From Pseudanabaena sp. PCC 6802 (GTDB lineage: Bacteria > Cyanobacteriota > Cyanobacteriia > Pseudanabaenales > Pseudanabaenaceae): a stretch of 64,000 bases of DNA. Below are positions 1 to 9,153 of the stretch, in pieces. The position numbers and the translations under genes were made by a program. The DNA is taken from the NCBI RefSeq assembly GCF_000332175.1, contig NZ_KB235910.1:559278-623277 (forward strand), in the 5' to 3' direction. Each line of letters opens with the position of its first letter. Position 1 is the first letter of the stretch. Below the pieces are notes generated by a model. That model did no database searches and was not told where the DNA came from. It saw only the letters and a program-made list of their open reading frames with translations.

Positions 1-2
1 CA

Positions 3-3000
3 TGGTTAAAAGAATATCGCCAGGAACTGGAACCTCAGCCTTTCTACGGCGAAACTGCGCTTGACGAGCAAAAACTGCTGACCTATCAGACTGCCTTTGG
101 CTACACATCGGAAGATGTGGATATGGTCGTAGAAGCGATGGCACAGGATGGAAAAGAGCCGGTTTTCTGCATGGGCGATGATGCGCCTTTAGCCGTACTT
201 TCTAACAGTCCCCATTTACTGTACGACTACTTCAAGCAGCGGTTCGCCCAGGTAACGAATCCTCCCATCGATCCTCTACGCGAGGGCATGGTGATGTCGC
301 TGGCAATGAACTTGGGGTCGCGCGGCAATTTGCTGGAAGCAAGACCCGAGTACGCTCGACAGCTCAAAATTAATAGCCCTGTTTTGAATGAGAGCGAACT
401 GGCAAAAATCCAGCAAATGGGATTTAAGGCACAAACTCTCGATATTGTTTTTCCCATTGCAGCGGGGCCAAGCGGTCTCAAAATTGCGATCGCTACTCTC
501 TGCGATGCCGCGATCGCAGCGGTCAAGGATGGAGTCGAAATCTTAATCCTCAGCGATCGCGCCCTCGATGCCAATCGCGCCTTCGTGCCGCCCATTCTGG
601 CCGTGGGAGCAGTCCACCACCACCTGATCGCGGCTGGTTTGCGCATGAAAGCTTCGATTGTGGTGGAAACGGCGCAATGCTGGAGCACGCATCATTTTGC
701 TTGTCTGATTGGTTACGGAGCCAGTGCGATTTGTCCCTATCTAGCGCTCGAAACCACCAGGCAGTGGTGGGGCAAGCCTAAAACTCAAATGCAAATGCAG
801 CAGGGCAAAATCAAACATCTCACAGTGGCGCAGGTGCAGGAAAAATATCGTCAGGCAGTGGAAGGGGGCTTGCTCAAGATTCTCTCGAAAATGGGAATTT
901 CTTTGCTATCGAGTTACAATGGCGCGCAGATTTTTGAAGCGATCGGTATTGGCAGTGAAGTAGTCGATCTTTGCCTGCGCGGTACGACTTCGCGCGTCGG
1001 TGGAATGGAATTAGATGATATTGCTTCCGAAGTGATTAGCTTCCACAGTCGTGCTTTCCCAGAGTTACAGTCTAAGAAATTAGAAAACTTTGGCTTCGTG
1101 CAGTACCGCCCCGGTGGTGAATATCACATGAATAGCCCTGAAATGGCGAAGGCGCTGCATAAAGCCGTGGCGGGAGAAGACTACGATCACTACGAAATCT
1201 ACAAGCAACAATTGCAAAATCGTCCTCCCACGGCGCTAAGGGATTTGTTGGAATTCAAGAGCGATCGCGCTCCTATCCCTATCGAACAAGTCGAACCCCT
1301 CACCGAAATTGTCAAGCGTTTCTGTACGGGAGCGATGTCCCTAGGGGCGCTCAGTCGGGAGGCACATGAAGTGCTGGCGATCGCCATGAATCGCGTGGGT
1401 GGCAAGTCTAACTGTGGCGAAGGTGGCGAGGATGCCATTCGCTATCTCAAACTCAACGATGTCGATCCGGAGACGGGGTTATCTCCCACATTCCCGCACC
1501 TGAAGGGATTGCAGAATGACGATACCGCTAACTCCGCGATCAAGCAGGTAGCATCGGGGCGATTTGGCGTTACGCCCGCCTACCTGGTGAGTTCCGATCA
1601 ATTGGAAATCAAAGTCGCTCAGGGGGCAAAACCAGGCGAAGGCGGGCAACTGCCAGGGCCAAAGGTAAGTCCCTACATTGCGATGTTGCGCCATTCCAAG
1701 CCGGGCGTACCGCTGATTTCGCCACCGCCTCACCACGACATCTACTCGATTGAAGACCTAGCTCAACTAATCTTTGACCTGCATCAAATCAATCCCACTG
1801 CAAAAGTCTCAGTCAAACTAGTTGCTGAAATTGGGATCGGCACGATTGCGGCTGGAGTCGCCAAAGCCAATGCCGATATCATCCAAATTTCCGGTCACGA
1901 CGGTGGCACGGGCGCTTCGCCACTGAGTTCGATCAAGCACGCTGGCGCGCCCTGGGAGTTGGGTCTCACCGAAGTTCATACGGTTTTGATGCAGAATCAA
2001 CTGCGCGATCGCGTTCTGTTGCGCGTTGATGGCGGCTTTAAGACGGGTTGGGATGTCGCGATCGCAGCCTTACTGGGCGGTGAAGAGTACGGATTCGGTA
2101 CCGCTGCCATGATTGCTGAAGGTTGCATTATGGCGCGGGTCTGCCATACGAATAAATGTCCGGTGGGCGTGACCTCTCAGATGGAAAATCTGCGCAAACG
2201 GTTCCCCGGCACGCCGGAACACGTAGTCAATTTCCTCTACTTCGTGGCGGAGGAAGTACGAACGATCCTGGCTAAGCTCGGCTATACCTCTTTGGATGAG
2301 ATTATTGGGCGCTCCGATCTGCTGGTGCAAAGACAGGACGTGAAGCTAGCCAAACTCAAACACCTAAATCTCGATTGCCTGATGCAGTTACCGGATGCAA
2401 AAGCCGATCGCAGTTGGCTCCAGCACCCCGAAACAGCCCACGGTAATGGTGCAGTTTTAGACGATCGCATCCTTGCCGATCCAGAAATTCAGGCGGCGAT
2501 CGCTAACCAAACCGATCTAAGTAAGTCTTATGCGATCGTGAATACCGATCGCTCCGTAGGGGCAAGGGTATCGGGCGCGATCGCGAAACTGTACGGCAAC
2601 TCCGGTTTGGCGAGTCAGCTTAACCTGGAATTCACGGGTAGTGCGGGCCAGAGCTTCGGTGCGTTTAACTCGCCCGGCATGTACCTCAGCATTACGGGCG
2701 AAGCCAATGACTACGTGGGCAAGGGGATGCGTGGCGGTGAAATTGCGATTAAGCTCCTACCGACTGCGCTCTACGATCCTGCCGAGAACGTAATTTTGGG
2801 CAATACCTGTCTCTACGGTGCGACAGGTGGTTATCTGCTGGCAAATGGCAGGGCGGGCGAGCGCTTTGGCGTGCGCAACTCCGGCGCGAAGGCAGTAGTT
2901 GAGGGCGCTGGCGATCATTGCTGCGAATATATGACTGGCGGTGTCATCGTGGTATTGGGCAAAACCGGACGCAACGTCGGTGCGGGCATGACGGGCGGCA

Positions 3001-3266
3001 TTGCCTACTTCCTCGACGAAGATGGCAGATTCACCGAACGGCTCAGCCAGGAAACGTTCAAGGTGCAGCGCGTCACTACCCAAGCGGGCGAACAGCAACT
3101 GAAGGAGTTGATTCAAGCCAGTTGCGATCGCACGGGTAGCGCTAAAGCCAAAGCGATTCTGTCTAACTGGTCGAACTACCTGCCCATGTTCTGGCAAATC
3201 GTGCCACCATCAGAGGAGAACAGTCCTGAAGCTAGCGATACAGTTGCAGTAGCTTCAGCCGTATAG
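3..3266 (+). CDS. gltS: Ferredoxin-dependent glutamate synthase, C-terminal two thirds (5' partial)
   Basis: Catalyses reductive transfer of the glutamine amide to 2-oxoglutarate, giving two glutamates, with reduced ferredoxin as donor; it is the second half of the GS-GOGAT ammonium assimilation cycle. The frame is open from base 3, so the start and the N-terminal glutamine amidotransferase domain lie outside the window; about 1,087 of the usual ~1,550 residues are present. Visible in order: the central domain, the FMN-binding synthase domain ([28 protein letters not shown]), a cysteine cluster CxxxxxCxxxxC near bases 2120-2165 fitting the 3Fe-4S ligands, and the C-terminal beta-helix with GxxGG repeats. 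Ends 16 bp before aguB, so the two are probably co-transcribed. Length and lack of a GltD partner favour the ferredoxin form over the NADPH form. Confidence 0.95.
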   Translation, partial: WLKEYRQELEPQPFYGETALDEQKLLTYQTAFGYTSEDVDMVVEAMAQDGKEPVFCMGDDAPLAVLSNSPHLLYDYFKQRFAQVTNPPIDPLREGMVMSLAMNLGSRGNLLEARPEYARQLKINSPVLNESELAKIQQMGFKAQTLDIVFPIAAGPSGLKIAIATLCDAAIAAVKDGVEILILSDRALDANRAFVPPILAVGAVHHHLIAAGLRMKASIVVETAQCWSTHHFACLIGYGASAICPYLALETTRQWWGKPKTQMQMQQGKIKHLTVAQVQEKYRQAVEGGLLKILSKMGISLLSSYNGAQIFEAIGIGSEVVDLCLRGTTSRVGGMELDDIASEVISFHSRAFPELQSKKLENFGFVQYRPGGEYHMNSPEMAKALHKAVAGEDYDHYEIYKQQLQNRPPTALRDLLEFKSDRAPIPIEQVEPLTEIVKRFCTGAMSLGALSREAHEVLAIAMNRVGGKSNCGEGGEDAIRYLKLNDVDPETGLSPTFPHLKGLQNDDTANSAIKQVASGRFGVTPAYLVSSDQLEIKVAQGAKPGEGGQLPGPKVSPYIAMLRHSKPGVPLISPPPHHDIYSIEDLAQLIFDLHQINPTAKVSVKLVAEIGIGTIAAGVAKANADIIQISGHDGGTGASPLSSIKHAGAPWELGLTEVHTVLMQNQLRDRVLLRVDGGFKTGWDVAIAALLGGEEYGFGTAAMIAEGCIMARVCHTNKCPVGVTSQMENLRKRFPGTPEHVVNFLYFVAEEVRTILAKLGYTSLDEIIGRSDLLVQRQDVKLAKLKHLNLDCLMQLPDAKADRSWLQHPETAHGNGAVLDDRILADPEIQAAIANQTDLSKSYAIVNTDRSVGARVSGAIAKLYGNSGLASQLNLEFTGSAGQSFGAFNSPGMYLSITGEANDYVGKGMRGGEIAIKLLPTALYDPAENVILGNTCLYGATGGYLLANGRAGERFGVRNSGAKAVVEGAGDHCCEYMTGGVIVVLGKTGRNVGAGMTGGIAYFLDEDGRFTERLSQETFKVQRVTTQAGEQQLKELIQASCDRTGSAKAKAILSNWSNYLPMFWQIVPPSEENSPEASDTVAVASAV

Positions 3267-3282
3267 TCGTACTACCGTAAAT

Positions 3283-4161
3283 ATGATGACTCAATCCGAA
3301 CGACAAGTAGCGATCGCCGTGGTTCAGGCTGCCCTGAATGCTGATGTGGCTGCGAATGTTGCCAAAATTACGGATCTAGTAATTAAAGCGGCGGAGCAAG
3401 GCGCGCAGATAATTCTGCCGCCGGAGTTGTTTGAAGGGCCATACTTTTGTCGCGAAGAAAGGGATACGTTCTTTGACTGGGCGCGATCGGTGGAAAATCA
3501 TCCCACAATCTTGCATTTTCAAGCACTTGCCCAAAAGCTCAATATCGTAATCCCAATATCCTTTTTTGAGCGCGCCGGACAGGCATACTATAACAGTCTG
3601 GCAATGGTGGATGCCGACGGGTCGTTACTTGGCGTTTATCGCAAGAGCCACATTCCTGATGGCCCAGGATATGAAGAAAAGTTCTATTTCCGTCCTGGCA
3701 ATACGGGTTTCAAGGTGTGGTCAACTGCCTTTTGCCAGCTTGGTGTAGGCATCTGCTGGGATCAATGGTTTCCTGAGTGTGCCAGAGCCATGATGCTAAT
3801 GGGAGCCGATCTGCTGCTGTATCCCACTGCCATTGGCACGGAGCCATTAGAGCCGGATTTATTTACCAAAGATCCCTGGCAGAGAGCGATGATCGGCCAT
3901 GCGGTCAGTAATGTCGTGCCCGTGGCTGCGGCTAATCGCATTGGCGTGGAAGGCAACCAGACCTTTTACGGACACTCATTTATTGCTAACCATCGCGGTG
4001 ATGTGGTCGCAGAACTGGGCGATCGCGAAGAAGGGATAATCCTGGCTCGATTCAATCTGGACCAAATTCGACGCAACCGCGCGTCATTCGGTTTCTTCCG
4101 CGATCGCCGTCCCGATCTGTACGATATCTTAACTACAGCCGACGGCAGAGCGTCAGTATAG
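3283..4161 (+). CDS. aguB: N-carbamoylputrescine amidase
   Basis: Nitrilase-superfamily enzyme that hydrolyses N-carbamoylputrescine to putrescine, ammonia and CO2, the last step of the arginine decarboxylase/agmatine route to polyamines. At 292 residues it has the family length. The catalytic triad is visible: Glu48 (PPELFEGPYFC), Lys121 (YRKSHIPDGPGY) and Cys158 (GVGICWDQWFPE). The substrate-binding FRPGNTGF and FYGHSF segments also match AguB rather than other nitrilases. Two ATG codons in tandem start the frame; either may be used. It follows gltS by 16 bp on the same strand, linking nitrogen assimilation and polyamine synthesis, and ends at a strong hairpin shared with the convergent radical SAM gene. 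Confidence 0.93.
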   Translation: MMTQSERQVAIAVVQAALNADVAANVAKITDLVIKAAEQGAQIILPPELFEGPYFCREERDTFFDWARSVENHPTILHFQALAQKLNIVIPISFFERAGQAYYNSLAMVDADGSLLGVYRKSHIPDGPGYEEKFYFRPGNTGFKVWSTAFCQLGVGICWDQWFPECARAMMLMGADLLLYPTAIGTEPLEPDLFTKDPWQRAMIGHAVSNVVPVAAANRIGVEGNQTFYGHSFIANHRGDVVAELGDREEGIILARFNLDQIRRNRASFGFFRDRRPDLYDILTTADGRASV

Positions 4162-4181
4162 CTGCGGGAATCGCTTTTGCT

Positions 4182-4224
4182 GGTAATGCCTGCGCTTGCC
4201 GTCAGAGCGATCGCAGGCATTACC
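4182..4224. terminator. Bidirectional hairpin between convergent genes
   Basis: A perfect 13-bp inverted repeat (GGTAATGCCTGCG and its complement) with a 17-nt loop sits in the 77-bp gap between aguB (+) and the radical SAM gene (-). There is no long T-tract, but position and stem strength fit a shared terminator. Confidence 0.6.
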
Positions 4225-4238
4225 CAGATCGGGATTGC

Positions 4239-5843
4239 CTAGGCAACTTTCTCAACGACTTCTGTCTTTGACTTTTGAGACTGCCTAGGTAACTCGTAGG
4301 GTTTTTCTGCTCCCTGCGCTAGGTATGCTGCCAACTGACTTTCGATTTGATCGCGCACAATTTGGCGATATTCCAAGAAATGTTCGTTATGGGCGCAAGC
4401 CGCCAGATAATGTTCGGTCACGCGGGGATTATGTTTGATAATACTAAACAAATGATGCCAAAACTTCCAACGGGTTTCGCGCTTGATGCCTTGTCGCCAA
4501 ATTACCGTGAGGAATGCCTTCACAATTATCCACTCGGGCATTTTAGCTGGCGCTGTCCAACTAGGCCCGCCCATCATTAAAAAGCAGCGATAGGTGCGAT
4601 CTAAATATTTGACGGGATCGTACAAAGCGCAAAACGCTTCAATATATTCCCTCGCAATGTCTTCGAGGGGTCGAGTGGCAATAAAGTTCATCAAAGTAGT
4701 CTGGTTGATGTTGCCATCTGTGTTTTCTCGCAAGCGACCCTCTTTGTGAAGGCGATGCCACAGGGCAGTGTTCGGTAAAGCCTGTAACATGGCGAATGTG
4801 GTGGAAGGAATGCCAGCTTGCTCGGCAAACCGGACAATGCGATCGCCTGCTCCTGCTTTTTCACCATCGAAGCCAATAATAAATCCAGCCATCGGACGCA
4901 ATCCGGCTTTGATAATGCTTTGCACCGCATCGGTGAGGGAACTGCGGGTATTTTGGAACTTCTTCGTCAGTTGGAGACTGTCTTCATCAGGGGTTTCAAT
5001 CCCCAGAAATACAGCGGCAAATCCACATTCCACCATTAACTCCATCAGTTCTGGATCTTGAGCCAAATCCACTGATGCTTCCGTATCAAAGCGGAAGGGA
5101 TATTGATGCTCTTTCATCCAGGTTTTCAGTTCGTGCAGCAATAGCTTGACATTGCGCTTGTTCCCAATGAAGTTGTCATCGACCATAAAAATACCCCGTC
5201 GCCAGCCTAGCTCGTAGAGACAATCTAGTTCCGCTAGCAATTGTGCTGGAGTTTTGGTACGCGGTTTGCGCCCGTACAGGACGATGATGTCGCAGAACTC
5301 GCATTGGAACGGACATCCCCGTGAAAACTGGATCGACATCATATCATAGGCATCAAAATCTAATAAATCGAAGCGTGGGATGGGAGTGCTTGTCACATCT
5401 GGTTTTTCTGTAGCCCGAAAAATACCTGAAGTCTCGCCCCGTTGAATTGCCTCGACAAACATCGGTAGCGTAATTTCTCCCTCATCAAGAATGAGAAAAT
5501 CTGTACCTACTCCTTGCACTTCATGGGGGACTGAAGTCGGATAAGGACCACCTACAGCGACCAACTTACCGCGACGTTTTGCCTCTTTGATTTGGTCGAG
5601 CAAATCTTCTTTTTGTACGATCATGGCAGAGAGAATGACTAAATCCGCCCATTCCCATTCTGATTCGGTTACCGCTCGAATATTCCGATCTACCAGCTTA
5701 AAATTCCATTCCTGCGGTAAGATTGCTGCAACTGTGACCAATCCTAAAGGCGGCAGCAGAACCTTACGATCTACTAATTCTAAAATCTTTTCATAGGACC
5801 AGAATGTTTTAGGAAATATTGGATAGATTAGTAATATATTCAT
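4239..5843 (-). CDS. B12-binding domain radical SAM protein (DUF4070 type)
   Basis: 534 residues. The first ~140 residues resemble a cobalamin-binding Rossmann domain, and the radical SAM core follows with the cluster motif CxxxCxxC at Cys177, Cys181 and Cys184 (RGCPFQCEFCDI). The C-terminal part matches the DUF4070 extension of the family that includes the hopanoid methylase HpnP and many uncharacterised cyanobacterial paralogues. The N-terminus (YPIFPKTFWSYEKILELV) is the usual one for the cyanobacterial group. Likely a methyltransferase or other radical enzyme acting on a lipid or pigment, but the substrate cannot be told from sequence. No hopanoid genes are nearby. It is divergent from ruvB across ~115 bp, which must hold both promoters. 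Confidence 0.85.
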   Translation of the reverse strand: MNILLIYPIFPKTFWSYEKILELVDRKVLLPPLGLVTVAAILPQEWNFKLVDRNIRAVTESEWEWADLVILSAMIVQKEDLLDQIKEAKRRGKLVAVGGPYPTSVPHEVQGVGTDFLILDEGEITLPMFVEAIQRGETSGIFRATEKPDVTSTPIPRFDLLDFDAYDMMSIQFSRGCPFQCEFCDIIVLYGRKPRTKTPAQLLAELDCLYELGWRRGIFMVDDNFIGNKRNVKLLLHELKTWMKEHQYPFRFDTEASVDLAQDPELMELMVECGFAAVFLGIETPDEDSLQLTKKFQNTRSSLTDAVQSIIKAGLRPMAGFIIGFDGEKAGAGDRIVRFAEQAGIPSTTFAMLQALPNTALWHRLHKEGRLRENTDGNINQTTLMNFIATRPLEDIAREYIEAFCALYDPVKYLDRTYRCFLMMGGPSWTAPAKMPEWIIVKAFLTVIWRQGIKRETRWKFWHHLFSIIKHNPRVTEHYLAACAHNEHFLEYRQIVRDQIESQLAAYLAQGAEKPYELPRQSQKSKTEVVEKVA

Positions 5844-5960
5844 CCGGCTTCCGTACTTATAGTTTGACTTTTAACTCGATTTTTATCAAAGCTAACTTAA
5901 GCATTATCACATTCCCACAAATAAAGCTACTTGCCAAGGTAGTATGGCAACATAGCAGTT

Positions 5961-7091
5961 ATGGCAATTATTTCTTCTCACAAAAGCAATAGTAGTAAAG
6001 ATGACTCCGAGCGGGGTATCGATCGCAAAGTTAACCGGAGCGATCGCAGCGCTCTGGGAACCGAGCTACTGCAAAGCGCTGCCAATCAAGAGGAGAAAAT
6101 TGCCGAAGCAAGCCCCACATCGATTGAGACTAACATTCGCCCCCAAAGCCTTAGCGATTACATCGGGCAAAAAGATCTCAAAGAATTGCTCCAAATTGCG
6201 ATCGCCGCCGCCAGATCGCGTCAGTCCGCCCTGGATCACGTGCTGTTTTACGGCTCGGCGGGCTTAGGTAAAACTTCGCTAGCGCTGATTATGGCAGCAG
6301 AAATGGGCGTGCAGTGCAAAATTACATCCGCCCCGGCGCTAGAACGCCCGCGCGATGTGGCAGGGTTACTAGTAAGTTTGCAACCCGGCGATATTTTATT
6401 CATTGACGAAATTCATCGCCTGCCCCACGTCACTGAGGAAATTCTTTACCCCGCCATGGAGGACTACCGCCTCGACATCACGATTGGTAAAGGGCAAGCA
6501 GCACGGATCCGCAGCGTGCAGTTGCAAAGGTTTACCCTGGTTGGAGCCACCACCAGAATTGGAGCATTATCCTCGCCCCTGCGCGATCGCTTTGGGTTCG
6601 TGCAGCACCTCCGCTTTTACGAGGTGGACGAACTGGCCGCGATTGTAGAGCGCAGTGCCAAAATTCTCGGCACGCCCCTCGATGAGGCTGGCGCGCTCGC
6701 GCTCGCCACCCGCGCTCGCGGTACGCCGCGCATCGCCAACCGCCTCCTGCGGCGGGTGCGCGACTACGCCGAGGTGAAGGCTAATGGCGCAATTACGGGG
6801 GCGATCGCCGAAGCTGCCCTAGAGCTATTTAATGTCGATCCGCGCGGTCTGGACTGGATCGATCGCAAGTTGTTGACCGTGATGATTGAAAATTTTAACG
6901 GCGGCCCCGTCGGCTTGGAAACGATGGCAGCAGCAACGGGTGAAGATACGCAAACCATAGAAGAAGTTTACGAACCATACCTGTTGCAAATTGGCTACCT
7001 CAACCGTACCCCAAGGGGGCGCGTTGCCACCGCTGCAGCCTGGCGGCACCTGGGCTACCCTTCGCAAACAGAATTTAAGTTACAGCCGTAG
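5961..7091 (+). CDS. ruvB: Holliday junction branch migration helicase RuvB
   Basis: Hexameric AAA+ motor that drives branch migration of Holliday junctions together with RuvA. 376 residues: a ~55-residue poorly conserved N-terminal extension, then the AAA+ core with Walker A (GSAGLGKTS, residues 98-106), Walker B (LFIDEIHR, about 147-153), sensor 1 (GATTR), the arginine-finger region (SSPLRDRFG) and the C-terminal winged helix ending RGRVAT. Such N-terminal extensions occur in other cyanobacterial RuvB proteins. ATG at 5961 is chosen because nothing upstream is in frame. ruvA and ruvC are not adjacent; another Holliday junction enzyme, ruvX, lies elsewhere in the window. Confidence 0.96.
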   Translation: MAIISSHKSNSSKDDSERGIDRKVNRSDRSALGTELLQSAANQEEKIAEASPTSIETNIRPQSLSDYIGQKDLKELLQIAIAAARSRQSALDHVLFYGSAGLGKTSLALIMAAEMGVQCKITSAPALERPRDVAGLLVSLQPGDILFIDEIHRLPHVTEEILYPAMEDYRLDITIGKGQAARIRSVQLQRFTLVGATTRIGALSSPLRDRFGFVQHLRFYEVDELAAIVERSAKILGTPLDEAGALALATRARGTPRIANRLLRRVRDYAEVKANGAITGAIAEAALELFNVDPRGLDWIDRKLLTVMIENFNGGPVGLETMAAATGEDTQTIEEVYEPYLLQIGYLNRTPRGRVATAAAWRHLGYPSQTEFKLQP

Positions 7092-7182
7092 ACAACAAGC
7101 TTAGGATGAGGTGCAGCAAGGATATAACCCTATCCGAGCGATCGACTTCAACACCCCTGTACTCACAGACTTGACAAAAACG

Positions 7183-7214
7183 TATAGCCGTATGCAGATC
7201 TGCATACGGCTATA
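7183..7214. repeat. Perfect 32-bp palindrome (paired MITE ends)
   Basis: A perfect palindrome beginning TATAGCCGTATGCAGA, centred between 7198 and 7199, with no spacer. Its arm equals the terminal inverted repeat of the MITE-like elements at 11489, 18392 and 52874. It therefore looks like two element ends joined back to back, with the interior lost. It lies between ruvB and tRNA-fMet and could also act as a terminator hairpin. Confidence 0.75.
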
Positions 7215-7221
7215 AAACAAA

Positions 7222-7295
<74 letters not shown>

Positions 7296-7399
7296 TCAGC
7301 TTAGCTAGCATAACACAATACCATCTGCTCTGTACATATTTTTGAAAAATTGTTGCAGTTCTGACTGAAATTGTCCAATGCACAACAAAATTAGAGTTG

Positions 7400-7512
7400 A
7401 AATTTTGTTAGGAGGAGGTGCGGGGGATGCGGCAGTGGTTCTAAAGGAAGCCCCCCAAGACTGCCCTGCCTCCCCTGCGTGGGGCGCAGCCCCCACACCC
7501 ACCTTAAACCAG
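7400..7512. repeat. GC-rich palindromic element, MITE-like family (variant)
   Basis: About 110 bp holding the hairpin CGTGGGGCGCAGCCCCCACA and the block GCGGCAGTGGTTCTA, also present in the element at 34054. It shares the fold of the other elements in the window, but its outer ends are not clear; a 9-bp inverted repeat (AACAAAATT) overlaps its left edge at 7384-7410. Confidence 0.5.
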
Positions 7513-7563
7513 ACCGCTTAGGGCTTATAGTTAGATTGTTAAAACTTATTTGAGATAGCAAGT

Positions 7564-7953
7564 ATGCAACTGTGGGTGTTGCTATTTAATACAGATCCTG
7601 ATAATCAGGGGATTTATGCCCGCTGGGAAGGCGGCCAGAATATCGTCCTTGCCTTTACCGATGAAGATGATGCCACGCGCTATAGCCTGATGCTGGAAGC
7701 TCAGGATTTTTTGTGCCCGCAGCCCGAACCGATAGACGAAGAGGAATTAAAGGCTTTTTGTGAAGAGGCGGGCTATAGATTAGAGATCGTCCGCGAGGAC
7801 GACCTGGCACTACCACCCGAGCGCAATCTGGAAGAAACGGACTGGCAATCGCATTCTGAAGATCGAGACGTAAATTCTTTAAAATCTACGGCTCGAAATG
7901 ATGAAGCCGATGAAATTGAAATTATGCGTCGTCGGTTAGAGGGGTTACTTTAG
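7564..7953 (+). CDS. DUF3110 domain protein
   Basis: 129 residues. The N-terminal ~80 residues (WVLLFNTDPDNQGIYA, then a region rich in acidic residues, then CEEAGYRLEIV) match the DUF3110 family, found in cyanobacteria and plastids. No catalytic motif, signal peptide or membrane segment is seen; the C-terminal 45 residues are charged and probably disordered. Function is unknown. It ends 4 bp before the thioesterase gene, so the two are one transcription unit. Confidence 0.8.
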   Translation: MQLWVLLFNTDPDNQGIYARWEGGQNIVLAFTDEDDATRYSLMLEAQDFLCPQPEPIDEEELKAFCEEAGYRLEIVREDDLALPPERNLEETDWQSHSEDRDVNSLKSTARNDEADEIEIMRRRLEGLL

Positions 7954-7957
7954 ACCT

Positions 7958-8416
7958 ATGGTAAAAATCCTTTCCCCATCTACCTATAATGGTTGGTTTC
8001 ATTTTCCCGTGCGCGCGCAACCCCATAACACTGACTACGGTGGTGTAGTTTGGCATGGTGCTTACCTCAGTTGGATGGAATCTGCCAGGGTTGAGTGCTT
8101 GCAAGCTGCAGGTATCAGCTTTGCCGATCTAGTGGCTGAGGGGATCGATCTGCCAGTCGTTAATATGTACCTGCGGTATCATGTAGCCGTTAAAATGGGC
8201 GAAGCAGTTGATGTGATGACTAGATTAGCACCGCTGGAAAGGCTGCGACTAAACTGGGAATATGAAATTAGAACTACAGGTAAACTGTGCGTATCTGCCC
8301 AAGTTAGCCTCGTGGCGATCGATCGCGCTAAAGGTAAAGTCATGCGCTCCATGCCGCCTATCCTGGAAAAGGCACTAGAACGCATAGCGATCGCGCAGTC
8401 GAAACAACCCACCTAG
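7958..8416 (+). CDS. Acyl-CoA thioesterase, hotdog fold (4HBT / DHNA-CoA type)
   Basis: 152 residues with the 4-hydroxybenzoyl-CoA thioesterase signature HNTDYGGVVWHGAYLSWMESAR near residues 22-45, including the catalytic Asp. Cyanobacterial members of this group include the 1,4-dihydroxy-2-naphthoyl-CoA thioesterase of phylloquinone synthesis, which is the best functional guess; a general YbgC-like short acyl-CoA thioesterase is the alternative. No other phylloquinone genes are adjacent. The start codon follows the DUF3110 stop by 4 bp, indicating translational coupling or a shared transcript. Confidence 0.8.
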   Translation: MVKILSPSTYNGWFHFPVRAQPHNTDYGGVVWHGAYLSWMESARVECLQAAGISFADLVAEGIDLPVVNMYLRYHVAVKMGEAVDVMTRLAPLERLRLNWEYEIRTTGKLCVSAQVSLVAIDRAKGKVMRSMPPILEKALERIAIAQSKQPT

Positions 8417-8445
8417 CCTGGACGTTAAATCATTGGGGCAAATTT

Positions 8446-9039
8446 ATGTTTGGTAGCTTATTTTCAAAGTCACGATCGGAGCATAGCGATCGCGTCCCAC
8501 CCGGACAGCATCTCACCAATGGATTTCCCGTATTAACCTATGGCCCGACGCAAAGCGTCGATCCTCAGGCATGGCGATTGCGCGTTTGGGGATTGGCAAA
8601 GGAGAAGACTTTTACCTGGGATGACTTGATGAACATGCCCCAGCACGATTTTACGGCTGATTTCCATTGCGTTACCAGTTGGTCTAAACTCGACGTGCAG
8701 TGGTGGGGCATCAAAGTGACGGATTTTATGAAACACGTCGAACTCGATCCTAAAGCTTTGCACGTCATGCAGCACTCCTATGGTGGCTATACCACCAACG
8801 TTACGCTGGATGATTTCCAACGCGAGGAGAACTTTTTTGCCCACACCCTATTTGGCGAACCGCTACCCGCAGAGCACGGTGGCCCTATGCGCCTTGTCGT
8901 ACCTCACCTTTATGCCTGGAAAAGTGCTAAATGGATCGAAGGTTTGGAGTTCGCAGATCGAGAAGAATTGGGATTTTGGGAAAGGAACGGGTACCACCGT
9001 CGCGGCGAGCCTTGGGCTGAAGAACGTTACAGTTTGTAG
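8446..9039 (+). CDS. Molybdopterin-dependent oxidoreductase, sulfite oxidase-like
   Basis: 197 residues, essentially only the molybdopterin-binding (SUOX-fold) domain. The molybdenum-ligating cysteine is in DFHCVTSWSKLD (about residues 68-79), and the C-terminal segment GGPMRLVVPHLYAWKSAKW binds the cofactor in this family. There is no heme domain, dimerisation domain or Tat signal, so it is likely cytoplasmic and takes electrons from an unknown partner. Similar to the YuiH group. The physiological substrate is unknown. Convergent with nusA. Confidence 0.85.
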   Translation: MFGSLFSKSRSEHSDRVPPGQHLTNGFPVLTYGPTQSVDPQAWRLRVWGLAKEKTFTWDDLMNMPQHDFTADFHCVTSWSKLDVQWWGIKVTDFMKHVELDPKALHVMQHSYGGYTTNVTLDDFQREENFFAHTLFGEPLPAEHGGPMRLVVPHLYAWKSAKWIEGLEFADREELGFWERNGYHRRGEPWAEERYSL

Positions 9040-9082
9040 TTGGAGCGATCGTTACCTAGGGGAGAACAGATAGATGTTTCCC

Positions 9083-9114
9083 CTACACAAACAAAGTCCG
9101 CCTGCGCGGACTTC
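9083..9114 (-). repeat. Short dispersed repeat with hairpin, possible terminator
   Basis: Contains the 8-bp stem AAGTCCGC/GCGGACTT (9094-9113, loop CTGC) between the convergent oxidoreductase and nusA genes. On the minus strand, GCGGACTTTGTTTGTGTAG is shared with the repeats at 17053 and 18377. It is therefore one copy of a dispersed repeat that may also serve as a two-way terminator. Confidence 0.6.
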
Positions 9115-9153
9115 AAGTAAACAGGGGGTAACTAAACAGGATTTGGTTATTAC

